Positions 32,740 through 43,499 of a stretch of DNA of 64,000 nucleotides are shown in pieces. The number at the start of each line of letters is the position of its first letter. Positions within the stretch are counted from its first letter, which is position 1. The DNA is from Doryteuthis pealeii. Its lineage: Eukaryota; Mollusca; Cephalopoda; Myopsida; Loliginidae. The notes beneath the pieces are model-generated. The model was not told where the DNA came from. It was given only the letters and a program-made list of their open reading frames with translations, and did not search any database. A program made the position numbers and the translations under genes. Location of the stretch: contig CM042157.1 of the NCBI GenBank assembly GCA_023376005.1, positions 90,764,987-90,828,986 of the forward strand. Direction: 5' to 3'.

Positions 32740-33300
32740 ATATATCATCAGTATGTTGCACTAGTAGCACAGATATCCATGACAATCTCTCGCCAAATGT
32801 CCCTATCACTCATTGCCCTCAAGAGGTCCTCTGCACAGCATCCAGTATCCGTGCAGCTCATCAATGTACATCTTTGCGTACAGCCCACACTGGCATGCCC
32901 ATGTGCAAGTTTCCACAGGAGAACACACTTCGAGTTTGTCTTTGCTTCTCCAGCTGTGTGCAGTATGCATTTTTCATCTTACTCTGATGGTTTGTGTGAT
33001 AGGGGGCAAGTGGTCTGTACAGTTGCTTTCTTGTGGGGTACTGTTTCCACAACTAGTTTAAGATTGCAGACAGTATTCTTGTGCAGTCTCCATTTAGCTT
33101 ATTCCTTAGGCACTTTGTTAGAGTCTAAGTGGTGCAGCCGTACAGTAGCACTGACACAACTAAGCTTGGAAGAATTGTCACTTTAATTTGTTAGTGAGAT
33201 TGGATTTCCATATGACTGATAATCTGTCTACAGCAGACCATGCCTTTCCTATGCATGATTAACACTGGTTTCTGTGGAGGAGATATTACTACCTAGGATG
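32740..33300 (-). pseudogene. LINE RT C-terminal fragment (block A)
   Basis: Same fragment as 35440-36008 with extra frame breaks; it still shows NKLNGDCTRILSAILN-type sequence on the minus strand. Likely the same locus represented twice. Confidence 0.75.
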
Positions 33301-33307
33301 CTAATTG

Positions 33308-33855
33308 TTTGGTTTGGTTGCTTGTTTTAGGCATATCAACCTTAGTTGGTCATTTAATGCTGATAAAGTTTTGAAATAAATCATTCTTAATGGATAATAC
33401 AATTTTTTTATAATACATTTTTCTATTTAATCCATAGATAGGACCCTAACAGGTACTACCACTCCGGGTCAAAGTGGACCAGAGAGCAATGGTGATGAAG
33501 GGGTGCTTCACATTCCCCAAACCTCCAAAATTGGAACCTCACCGTCAGATAGAGTTTAACATCATTCCCAGGACATGTAGACCCTCAGTCACACCTTCTA
33601 GCACCCATATGATAAAAAGTGTTAGGGCTTGCTATAAGAGCAATAGGTTGGGGCAATCATATAGGTGCTAGGGCTTGACGTGACCAGCCGACTGATCAGA
33701 GGAGGCCTCTCCGACCACCCGTCAAGCCTAAGTAATGTTCTAAGTGGAGTGTTGCAGGTCATGGACTGCTCATCCACCAAGACTTTGTCCTTAAGCATCA
33801 CGGGTCGCACCCACGGCCAACAGGTGGCCCCATTTGGGGGAATCTTACCCCTATG
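33308..33855 (+). repeat. R1 family copy (block A), cut by the gap
   Basis: Matches the copy at 36016-36617 up to GGAATCTTACCCC, then runs into the Ns. Confidence 0.9.
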
Positions 33856-33865
33856 NNNNNNNNNN
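33856..33865. other. Assembly gap of 10 N
   Basis: Ten undefined bases, flanked on the right by AAAAGAGAGAGATCCTCAG, which has no counterpart in the other R1 copies. Confidence 1.
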
Positions 33866-33881
33866 AAAAGAGAGAGATCCT

Positions 33882-34202
33882 CAGTCCAGCACCTTCTAGC
33901 ACTCATATGATAAAAAGGGGTTGGGGCTTGCCATAAGGGCAATAGGGTTGGGAAAATCATATAGGTGCTAGGACTTGACGTAACCAGCCGATTGATTGGA
34001 GGGGGCCTCTCCGACCGCCCGTCTAGCCCAAGATAAGGGCCAAAGTGGAGTATTGCATGTCATGAACTGCTCATCCAGCTTGGCTCTATGCTTAAGCATC
34101 ACGGGTTGCCACCCACGGCCAACAGGTGGCCCCATTGGGGGAGTGTTACCCTCTGCAGAGGTGCAGTCGGTGTATTCTAACGCCCCAGCCGACAGGGTGG
34201 AA
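33882..34202 (+). repeat. R1 family 3' half (block B)
   Basis: Begins at CCTCAGTCCAGCACCTTCTA and runs through the hairpin to CCGACAGGGTGG; equivalent to 31195-31514. Confidence 0.9.
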
Positions 34203-34563
34203 AATTCTAATGGGTAAATCAATTAACTTTGTACAGAAGATGAAAGGGAAATAAAGAGAAACTGAAAAATGAAAGAAATCATATTCAAAAACAGAATAAA
34301 ACATTTTGAATTTGAGAGCCTTTTAGAATTAGTTGTGTGTGCAGTGAACAAAACTAACAAGCATTTGGAAGGTGCAGCACATGCAACACATTAGATGAAC
34401 TGTTGTAACAAGAGAATCATTTTTCAATCGTATCAAAACAATATCTGTATTCTTCATAAGAATATGTTTTCATGGCATATACAAGTTGTGTCATAAAAGT
34501 ATCAAGATTGAAGCTGTATTTACCAAAATGAACAATGAACAATGAATGGAACGTTAATTTTAA

Positions 34564-34932
34564 TACAAGGTGTGTCAAAAAGTACAAAAGATCTCAATAC
34601 TTTTTTGACACACTTATTGAAGTCAGTAAGTCTACTGTTGGTTTGAATAACAGCAGCTAACTAAGTACAACTTAAGCAGTGTCCAAGACAGTTGGTATAT
34701 ATGGAAATCAAGAATGATCCATCCATGAATCTGGGTGATTTGGGTGATTCCATTCCTTGAGTTCTGATTGACTGCTTGATTTGAATGACATTGTGGAGTC
34801 TTATAAATACCTTGTCATTCTGCAGTAGACTTTGTGACTATTCGGGTTTGTATTTAAGTTACAACCGTTTGTTGCCTTGTCTTCCCAATTCAACGGTAAT
34901 TGGAACTTTAATTATTCTTCAACACTTTGTAT
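34564..34932. mobile_element. Palindromic mariner-like MITE interrupted by a solo LTR
   Basis: Left arm TACAAGGTGTGTCAAAAAGT, right arm TACTTTTTTGACACACT; the LTR (34615-34921) lies inside the right terminal repeat, and ACACTTTGTA after the LTR completes it. Removing the LTR and one ACACT restores an almost perfect palindrome flanked by TA, as for Tc1/mariner-type elements. Confidence 0.85.
34615..34921 (-). mobile_element. Solo LTR, family L2, with 5-bp target duplication (block B)
   Basis: On the minus strand: TGAAGAATAATTAAAGTTCC ... CTGACTTCAATA, 307 bp. ACACT on both sides (34610-34614, 34922-34926). A TATA-like GGTATTTATAAGACTCC lies in the sense direction, probably the U3/R promoter. 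Confidence 0.87.
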
Positions 34933-35439
34933 AATACCAAAATCAACTCACAACTGTACATTCTCAAATCATCTGCTATTAATGTAAAAGCTGGTTATAG
35001 AATGCACGATTTATGAAAGAGATTAAATTAGTTTACCCAAATAATAGTGATATATAAGTAATGTTGCAATTACATTGTACTTATAAAATATCAAAACTTT
35101 GTTGCACTGACTTCTTGAATAAAATGGCATTTTATTTACCAAGTTTAAACAAAATTTTATTTTTGACAAACATTACATTATTAGAGAGATACAATTTAGA
35201 GAGAAAATGATATAAGAAAGTGTTAAATACATACACAGACTAATGGAGGCTGAAAAGTTCTTTGCCTAACCAAGAAGAGTGTGATCTTGAGCTATGAAAC
35301 ATGCAGACAATTCCACATAAACACCTTGACACATCACTTCAATTTTTTTTTTATTTATTACCCAGAAAGAAAAAAAAATTTTCTTGGTTGGGCTAAAAAC
35401 TTTTTAGTATCTTATCATGCATGTATTACACACAGATTA

Positions 35440-36790
35440 TATATATCATCAGTATGTTGCACTAGTAGCACAGATATCCATGACAATCTCTCGCCAAATG
35501 TCCCTATCACTCATTGCCCTCAAGAGGTCCTCTGCACAGCATCCAGTATCCGTGCAGCTCATCAATGTACATCTTTGCAGTACAGCCCACACTGGCATGC
35601 CCATGTGCAAGTTTCCACAGGAGAACATCACTTGCGAGTTTGTCTTTGCTTCTCCAGCTGTGTGCAGTATGCATTGTTCATCTTACTCTGATGGTTTGTG
35701 TGATAGGGGGCAAGTGGCTGTACAGTTGCTTTCTTGTGGGGTACTGTTTCCACAACTAGTTTAAGATTGCAGACAGTATTCTTGTGCAGTCTCCATTTAG
35801 CTTATTCCCTAGGCACTTTGTTAGAGTCTAAGTGGTGCAGCCGTACAGTAGCACTGACACAACTACAGCTTGGAAGAATTGTCACTTTAATTTGTTAGTG
35901 AGATTGGATTTCCATATGACTGATAATCTGTCTACAGCAGACCATGCCTTTCCTATGCATGTATTAACACTGGTTTCTGTGGAGGAGATATTACTACCTA
36001 GGCATGCTAATTGTTTGGTTTGGTTTGGCTTGTTTTACGGCATATCAACCTTAGTTGGTCATTTAATGCTGATAAAGTTTTGAAATAAATCAATTCTTAA
36101 TGGATAATACAATTTTTTTATAAATACATTTTTCTATTTAATCCATAGATAGGACCCTAACAGGTACTACCACTCCGGGTCAAAGTGGACCAGAGAGCAA
36201 TGGTGATGAAGGGGTGCTTCACATTCCCCAAACCTCCAAAATTGGAACCTCACCGTCAGATAGAGTTTAACATCATTCCCAGGACATGTAGACCCTCAGT
36301 CACACCTTCTAGCACCCATATGATAAAAAGTGTTAGGGCTTGCTATAAGAGCAATAGGGTTGGGGCAATCATATAGGTGCTAGGGCTTGACGTGACCAGC
36401 CGACTGATCAGAGGGAGCCTCTCCGACCACCCGTCAAGCCTAAGTAATGTTCTAAGTGGAGTGTTGCAGGTCATGGACTGCTCATCCACCAAGACTTTGT
36501 CCTTAAGCATCACGGGTCGCCACCCACGGCCAACAGGTGGCCCCATTTGGGGGAATCTTACCCCTCTGCAGAAGTGCAGTTGGTGCATTCTAATGCCCCA
36601 GCCGATAAGGCGGTGTGAATTGTTCAGAGTTTGGGAGTTTACAATAAAGTATGGAGATGCCTCCTTTCTTTTTAAAACACATGAACTTTGTTTTATTGGA
36701 GTTCACATAGAGGCCGATGCCCTCTGCTGTTTTCTCTAGACTGTGTAACAAGGATTTGGCTTGTGCAGGTGTATTTGTAAGAAGTGTCTG
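35440..36790 (-). pseudogene. LINE RT fragment interrupted by R1
   Basis: On the minus strand the segment 36790-36625 encodes NTPAQAKSLLHSLEKTAEGI, GLYVNSNKTKFMCF and PNSEQF, the RT palm/thumb side just after the catalytic motif. The R1 copy intervenes, and from 36008 coding resumes with LGSNISSTETSVNTCIGKAW, VVVSVLLYGCTT, LWKQYPTRKQLYSHLPPI and WRSKDKLASDVLLW. This matches the LINE family at 28565. There are several stops. Removing R1 and one target copy restores the LINE order, so R1 jumped into it. Confidence 0.85.
36016..36617 (+). mobile_element. R1 retroposon-like element, complete copy with target duplication
   Basis: A 602-bp unit from TGGTTTGGTTTGGCTTG to GATAAGGCGGTGTG. AATTGTT lies on both sides (36009-36015, 36618-36624). 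Internal landmarks: ACGGCATATCAACCTTAG, ACTACCACTCCGGGTC, an inverted repeat TAGCACCCATATGAT / ATCATATAGGTGCTA with a ~45-base loop, GGCCAACAGGTGGCCCC (itself a hairpin), TCTGCAGAAGTGCAGTTGG. No long ORF, no evident tRNA-, 5S- or 7SL-like promoter, and short or no poly-A. Family identity unknown; about a dozen copies or fragments lie in the window, nearly all on the plus strand. Confidence 0.82.
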
Positions 36791-36992
36791 ATGATTAAAA
36801 TAAGTTTTTGCTCATCAGTCAACACTAATGTTGACATGTGTTAAGAGTCCATAAGAGAATGTTGCTGATGAATTAGTCTTTACTTCTTAATATTCTCCTC
36901 TGTATTAAATGCATTGACAACAGATTATGTTGAAAAATAAATATTTGCTGTGTAAAATAAACATTCTCGTCAATAGGCCAAACACTTATTGA

Positions 36993-36993
<1 letters not shown>

Positions 36994-37042
<49 letters not shown>
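36994..37042. repeat. (TG)n(TA)n compound microsatellite
   Basis: About 9 TG units then about 15 TA units, ending at a Helitron-like 3' terminus. Confidence 0.93.
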
Positions 37043-37043
<1 letters not shown>

Positions 37044-37667
37044 TAGCAAATGTATACACGTTCCGGGTGCAAGTATTTAAGTTTTAATGTAATAGAATAT
37101 TATATTAAATTAGAAACTAAAAAGAATGCAGATAAAAAAGACTTGATAGAGAGGGGGGGGGAATATAATAGAAAAATGGAACAACTGAAACTTACTCTTC
37201 CATTACTTCTGTCTTTCATTGTTAAATTTTCCTAATTTAACTATTTAGTTAAAATAGGAAGTAAAGAATAAAATGACAGTTATTTCTTTTTATCAATGGA
37301 TTTCTTTTAAGATTTATACCCGAGATTTTTGCTCATATTCATTAAGATAGAACCAAAGAATTAAAAATCTCTAATACTAAGCACATATTTATTAGAATCA
37401 ATTTTTTTAATATCAATATGCAAATTAACCTTCCCGTTCACACTGGAAACCACTATTTTCTTGTATATATAAATACAATTGCATTTTATTAGTATGTAGA
37501 TATAGTGAACAGTATTAATAATGTAAAACAATTTTATCAATAATTGAGAGGTTTAAATAAAAGTAAAACCATGGAGAATGTGACGTTAATAACTAAGAGA
37601 ATTGTGACTTGAGTAGTAATAGTTTCGGTTACAGACAGGAAAACACACAATCTCCATTATAATAAGA
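37043..37667 (-). mobile_element. Helitron-like element, family H2, copy 2
   Basis: Minus-strand ends: TCTTATTATAATGGAGATTG and TTGCACCCGGAACGTGTATA, CATTTG, CTAG, T. The hairpin is slightly eroded (CACCCGGAACGTG). It is 625 bp, collinear with copy 1. Confidence 0.85.
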
Positions 37668-37698
37668 TATATGTAAAATTGGAATTGAATCCGACAAT

Positions 37699-38006
37699 AT
37701 GAGGAAGAATGAATAAAGAAAAGAAAGTACAGAATGGATAATAAAAGATGAATTTAATCAATATCACTTACACATGTGTTTCGGTCAGTTTATCTTTGTG
37801 TACACGATTCAAACTATTATTATCATTAAATAAACAAATGAAATGAAATTTTCTATTATTATTATTTCATTTGTTTATTTAATGATAATAATAGTTTGAA
37901 TCGTGTACACAAGATAAACTGACCGAAACACATGTGTAAGTGATATTGTTAAATTCATCTTTTTATTATCCATTCTGTACTTTCTTTTCTTTATTCATTC
38001 TTCCTC

Positions 38007-38009
<3 letters not shown>
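37699..38009. repeat. 311-bp near-perfect palindrome (family Q)
   Basis: Arms of about 150 bp (37699-37848 and 37861-38009) around a 12-base centre, including GGTCAGTTTATCTT(GTG) and its complement, CACATGTGTAAGTGATAT and GTGTACACGATTCAAACTAT. A (TA)n array touches the right end. The outer GAATCCGACA motif recurs at 38870, linking it to the next element. Confidence 0.9.

Positions 38010-38032
<23 letters not shown>
38010..38032. repeat. (TA)n array
   Basis: About 11 TA units next to a palindrome end. Confidence 0.9.
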
Positions 38033-38037
<5 letters not shown>

Positions 38038-38332
38038 CAATGGTAATATTATAGTTACACACTCATAACTTAAAGTTTCATGGTAATCCAATCATCAGAT
38101 GAGATCAGTGGTTGAGATGTCAAAAACCAGTCGTGAAATGGTTGAGATGTTAAAAATCAAATTTTTTAGCGTTTATGTGAAGCGTTTTTCACGCGATGGG
38201 AAATGTAAAGCTAAAAATTGTTTTTTTAAAACTGTGGCTTGTTTAACGTTTATGTGACGTGGATTGTGTTCACGTGATGTAATGTCAAGACGTTAAATTT
38301 GTATTTAAAAAAACATTATAATCAAACAAACT

Positions 38333-38333
<1 letters not shown>

Positions 38334-38371
<38 letters not shown>
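38334..38371. repeat. (TA)n array
   Basis: About 18 TA units. Confidence 0.92.
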
Positions 38372-38376
<5 letters not shown>

Positions 38377-38822
38377 TACTAATTTAAAAAACAAATTTTA
38401 ATCATATATTAACAGAATTTTAACTTTTCTTTGCACAAGTCTATAATATTTCTTATGAAATCAAAAATTCCCCTTTTTCAAATGTCACCCTCAACGAATA
38501 TTCTTTATTCTCTAACCGTCAACAAACATTACTCTATTTTCTCCAAATGTAAATTGTTCTCAAATAATTTTTTTTTTTAAATTCTTTTTTCAAACACTTC
38601 AAACTTCTGTATTTTGACCGTTTTAAATTCAAATATCAAACATTTTACCCTGATGAAGGCCGTTTTTCTTTGTATGCTTAGATATTCTATAATTTTCTAT
38701 CATTATTTATTTTTTATTTAAAATAATAATAAATAGAATACATGTGTACATGAACAAGTGTTGGTAACTCAAATTAAATCAATTTTATCCATTCAACATT
38801 CTTTCCATTATCTATTTATCCT

Positions 38823-38824
<2 letters not shown>

Positions 38825-38865
<41 letters not shown>

Positions 38866-39292
38866 GAATAAATCCGACATAATGTGGTAAAGAATAGAAG
38901 GAAAGATGGACAAAAAACAACTCAAACAAGTAATTGTAGGAGATATATTTCATTGCACATTGAGTGCGACTTCTTCAGTCTTTTATTTGAAACATTAGTG
39001 AATCATACATTTGTTTTTATAGTAGAGAAAGTGAACGGGTGAGGGGTGGATTAGGTGATAAAGTCAGGAGAGTGAGATAGAGTTTGTGAGGATTTGATTG
39101 TCCGGAAGAATTCTTTCTGGACTGGGTAGGAAGAGAGATAAGATAAGATGTATGGAATTGTTGGAGGAAATTTGATAGGTAAAGGTAGTTTAGTGCAAAA
39201 GAGGAGGCATGGTAGGGAGGAATTTAGGTCAACATTCTTTAGTTGGCTTGTCCACATCTTTCCTCTATTCTTTACCATATATATATATATAT
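38825..39292. mobile_element. TIR element of family Q between two (TA)n arrays
   Basis: Inverted ends GTGGTAAAGAATAGAAGGAA (38884) and CTTTCCTCTATTCTTTACCA (39258). TA arrays at 38825-38862 and 39278-39292 touch both sides. The interior of about 340 bp is non-coding. Confidence 0.75.
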
Positions 39293-39303
39293 TTAGTAGT
39301 ATT

Positions 39304-39553
39304 AGTAAAGTCGCCAGGGCGGCCTAATGTTGGTATCAGCCAATCAGCGAGGGAGTCTATCCCCTTTTCACTAGCGCTAGACCAAGGAGATTTTTTTTGC
39401 ATCTGAGGTGGAGCGCTCCTTACTTTACAGATTCTTACTTTACCGCACAGATCCCTGTGCTACTCATAACGCTGAGTTGGCGAGGACCGGTATCGAAGTA
39501 GGAACCTTGTGATTTCTAGCCGAACGCTCTACCGACTGAGCTAACCTGGACCA
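39304..39553 (-). mobile_element. SINE family S1 copy
   Basis: AGTAAAGTCGCCAGGGCGGC at the left, head GACTGAGCTAACCTGGACC at the right; B-box complement CCGGTATCGAAGTAGG. Contains a duplicated CTTACTTTAC segment. Confidence 0.92.
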
Positions 39554-40966
39554 AAGTGAACTAAAAAGATCTCTCTCTATATATAAATGTATAAACACAA
39601 AGAACTTGTGACAAAATATCTTAGAATGATTACAAGTCAAAACAGGCCATGATGTATTGATTTGGAATCTAATTTATATTGCACAATCAAATAGATAATG
39701 TATTTGCTCTTTGACGACAACAACAAAATCTTTGCAAATAAATTTGATCAGATTTTTCTCTTTTCAATTCTTAATCTTTTTTTTTTTTCTGTTTGAAAAT
39801 TGAAATTGTTTATAAACAAATTAGTTGAAATAATCTTAAAATAATTTCTTCATCTTGGAAGATGGTTTTGTTTTTGTTTTTTCTTTGCTGGGTGAGTTGA
39901 GTACATTGGCTTCCAGGCCTTAATAATTTTTATTCTGAGTTTTATTTTTATAAAATAGTGTCTAATAAATACCAATGCTAAATGTGAGACTTATAAAACA
40001 TACAATAATAATAATAATAATAATAATAATCCAGGCACATTTGATGGGAAAAAAAATTTGTTCAAGCGCCATATGCTTGAAGCCTTACTTAGGGGTCTGG
40101 GGGTGGGGACCAACATTTGTTTTTAAAATACTTTCACTTTTCAGCGCTTTCAAAAATGTTTAATAAAATTTTTTTTAAAATGATGTTACTGTGTATTGTT
40201 TTTTTGTTTCTTTTTTATTTATTTAATTTTCAGTAAAAATTTTGTGTGCGCACTATTCTATACAAGTAAGTACAAAACATTCTTTGATTTTCAGTCACTA
40301 TTTTACATTAGTGAGATTCTCGAGAAAAAAAATGATTTTAGCTGCTTACTTCTTCAAATAAACTTTATCTGAGCATTTACTCGAAATTTCTTCTAAATAA
40401 TGGTATTTGTAATGATAAAATTAAAATTATGTCAATTCAATTGTGGAGATGTTTTTATGTCAAATTTCTGTGAAAATTATTTGACTGATTTACAGACAAA
40501 ATATTTTTTAAAACAAATTTTAAGTCTTGCTAAAATATTTACGTTTTTCTAAAAATTAAATCATTTTATTCAATTAAACACTGCTGAACATGATTATCAA
40601 GAAAATGTTAAAGTTACATATTCTGAATTTTACGAAATTTCACGTCTTGTAAAACGGAATTTATTTTTTAAACCTTTAACAATCTTTAAAGTAGTCTGAC
40701 TGACTAATTCTTGTCTTGTTTCATGTTTGTTTAGTGTCACGTAAAAATAAATCAAAATATCGCTACATGATAGAGAAACTTTATTGAATGAAATCAACAA
40801 GTACCCACCCAATCAGAAGCATTTTTACTATTTAATGAATATTCATGAATAATTTGGGAAATCTTGCGTAAATTTGGCGAGCGTTAAAAATAAAAACAAA
40901 AAAATGCCATCCTTGTTATTTTACTAGTCAATTTGTTTACTGTAATAATAACATTAATTTTGTTTG
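39554..40966. other. No recognisable feature
   Basis: AT-rich single-copy-looking DNA with an (ATA)n run near 40004-40030. No exon found. Confidence 0.4.
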
Positions 40967-41098
40967 ACAATTCAAATTTTCCAGGACAAATTACGAAAAT
41001 TTTCCAGGATTTTTTTTTTTTGTCAAAAACCCCATTTTTCCAGGTTTTCCAGTACTGGAAAATTTACATTTCATTTTCCAGGACGCGTGGGAACCCTG
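40967..41098 (-). mobile_element. hAT-like MITE remnant
   Basis: On the minus strand it begins CAGGGTTCCCACGCGTCCTG and continues with repeated CCTGGAAAA/TTTTCCAG blocks. A CAGGG terminus and TGGAAAA repeats are typical of widespread hAT-derived MITEs. The other end is not preserved. Confidence 0.5.
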
Positions 41099-41903
41099 AT
41101 ATGCTATTTCACATATTTAACCTGAAGTCTAACAAGATTTGGTACTTTTATCTCAAGTTTATTTAACCCTTAAAAAAATTAAATTTAAGGGGGGAAAAAA
41201 AAAAAAAAAGAAAGGTTATTCCTTTTTTGGCTTGGCTAAAAACTTTTCAAATACCCTTTGAAATTAGAAAAATATAACAGTGGGTCAATCTGTGCTACTA
41301 CTTGAGCTTGATCATATTGGGGTTGTTAATGTATTGAATGATTATTTAATAGATACTTCTCATAGGTTTTAAAATGCAAAACCATTTTGAAAATCCTTTT
41401 AAATAAATAAGTAGACAAATGAAGTCCTTTTAATTTACAGTTTCTCAGTAACTTTTATTGCCAGTTTTTTTTATGCAAATGTCTATTCAATTAAAAAGAA
41501 CATTCTCTCCAGTGAGTAGCCAATAAGATACAATTTGAAAATTCTAAGTGCTATAAAAAAAAAAGACCCGGTCCAAAATATTAAAAGCACTGACAAACCC
41601 CCAGCTATAAAGAGTAGCTAGAATATCTTAATGTTGTATTGAATTACTTTTTCTGGAAATGAGATGGGTATATAAAAAAAATTATGCCAACTTCAATCAA
41701 TATAACTTAAATGAATACTTTTTCAAATACATTAACATCTTTAGAGGTTATTAAGTAAAATTTTCTAATCATTGTCATTTTTTATTGATAAATACTGAAC
41801 AATACAATCCTATATTTACTGCTTAAAACCTACAAAGCAGAAAAGGATGTATTTTTATCCAAACCAGAAAGAAAAGACTCCCCAAAGAATGAAAGTAATC
41901 TTC
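41099..41903. other. No recognisable feature
   Basis: AT-rich DNA, A run near 41195. Confidence 0.4.
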
Positions 41904-42055
41904 TCTGCTGTTGTTTAAGTAGTCACCCAATGAAGTATTGAACAGGCTCATCACTGCTTAACTTTGGTGATCTAGCAGGAACTGGTGACTTGACTATAAA
42001 CCTGGACACCCAGTAAGAATCAAACTCACTAAGAATTATTTGAGAAACCAGACAG
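41904..42055 (-). mobile_element. Chimeric tRNA-like + 5S-derived SINE, copy 1
   Basis: On the minus strand a B-box-like GAGTTTGATTCTTACTGG is followed within 20 bases by a 5S-like module: GTTTATAGTCAAGTCACC, GATCACCAAAGTTAAGCAGT, AATACTTCATTGGGTGAC. The last two match the internal A and C boxes of 5S genes. About 8 bases of the 5S 5' half are deleted. A second copy stands at 44054. Confidence 0.7.
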
Positions 42056-42572
42056 GGTGGTTTCTTCAACTAATACAGATGTATATTTAATTCAAATACA
42101 CTAAGCAATGTACAAAATGACTTAATATAATAAATGAAATGTAAACAGATTTTGAAAATTAGCCATATAAGCATACAGGGAAAGAAAGACTAAAGAAGTT
42201 ATGTGCTGGTTTTGAAACCATCTCTTACTCATAATAAATGTGTTCACTGAATATATCAAGCAAATTAAAATCTTTATTTTAATAAATTGTTTGTTTGGTT
42301 TTTTTAACATTTTTTAATTAGAATTTGTCTAAATGTCAAAGAATATGACAAATGTGTATCTATATATTATTTGATTTTTAATAATCCACAACAACACAAA
42401 AAAAAAAAAAAAAATCTGAAAGAAAAAATCTGGAAAAAAAAAAAGAAAATTCTTGAATTTTTCGTATCAGTCAGCTTGGTATGTCTTAAATAGAGTTTGA
42501 GACAATTGCTGGTGGATTTTATTATCAACACCCACATGTTTCACTATATAAATTCAAAAGATAAATTGAATC
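42056..42572. other. No recognisable feature
   Basis: AT-rich with a 19-base A run near 42400. Confidence 0.4.
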
Positions 42573-43068
42573 ATTTGGTAATTTATGAGGAAGTGCGTCC
42601 TGGTCTCCTGCCTCAGAAATTGCTACCCGGTGACTATTAAAATAACGTCCCCAGCTATGTCGTCTCGGCAGTGTTACTTGAAAGAAAACAACCAACTTAG
42701 GGTGTTGAATGTATTTTAGAGGGGGGGGGGGCTTCTCTTTTTTAATATGAACAAATAGAGATGGGTGGATAGATATATATAAACAAAGTAAAAAATGAAC
42801 AAATTGAGGTAGATAGATAGATATCCATCTTCATATCTAAACAAGAATTACGACAAATTTCTATAAATAAACAAGAATTACGACAAATTTCTAGATAAAT
42901 TTCTAAACAAATTACGATAAATAAATAAGAATTATGACAAAAAAAAGAAGCCCCCCCCCCTCTAAAATACATTTAACGCCCTAAGTTGGTTGTTTTCTTT
43001 CAAGTAACACTGCCGAGACAACATAGCTGGGGATGTTATTTTAATAGTCACCTCATAAATTACCAATC
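42573..43068. mobile_element. Foldback element, family F, copy 1
   Basis: Long inverted arms: ATTTGGTAATTTATGAG, CCCAGCTATGTCGTCTCGGC, AGTGTTACTTGAAAGAAAAC and CCAACTTAGGG, mirrored at 42945-43067 and separated by a G run on one side and a C run on the other. The left arm has about 40 extra bases (GTGCGTCCTGGTCTCCTGCC...). The loop has tandem ~30-bp units with ACAAGAATTACGACAAATTT. Related to 51481-51958. Confidence 0.85.
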
Positions 43069-43499
43069 ATTTTACAACTTTTCTGTTTCCTTTGTAAAGT
43101 GTCTTTCATAAATAAAAATACTTTATCATTAATTATCAGATAAACTCTGTCTATTTTTCATGTCTAGATATTGACATTACATTTTTATACTTGAAATAAG
43201 CTGAGAAAACGAATATTACAAGTTTTACACTGAAATTCTTAGTGTTAGGCACAGCAACTGGTTTTATTTTTCAAATGCTTCACATCATTAGGAAACACTG
43301 ATACTGACTACATTAAAAGAAAAAAAAAAGAAACAGAGATAAATGTAGATCATTTTAAAATCTCTAAGTGAGAGAGTTTATTAGTAGCGTAAAAAAACAA
43401 AAATATCTAGATCAAGTAAATGTAGCCAAATTAACATTTAGATGAAGCTTGATAATCTCAGTGAATCAAAGCAGTCAAATTTGTATCCAATGTTATGTG
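43069..43499. other. No recognisable feature
   Basis: AT-rich spacer. Confidence 0.4.

Larger units (their letters stand above)
31195..36617. repeat. ~2.7-kb block present twice, joined at an N gap
   Basis: Block A (31195-33855) and block B (about 33880-36617) contain the same parts in the same order: R1 3' half, a spacer with TTAGTTGTGTGTGCAGTGAA, a palindromic MITE holding an L2 solo LTR, a unique ~480-bp stretch, a LINE fragment, and an R1 copy. Differences are mostly single-base gaps and homopolymer lengths; block A carries more of them. The two are separated only by ten Ns. Confidence 0.93.

Noticed and set aside
32598..33186. Plus-strand open frames over 100 codons, repeated at 35281-35764
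   Set aside because: They are antisense shadows of a decayed LINE on the minus strand.
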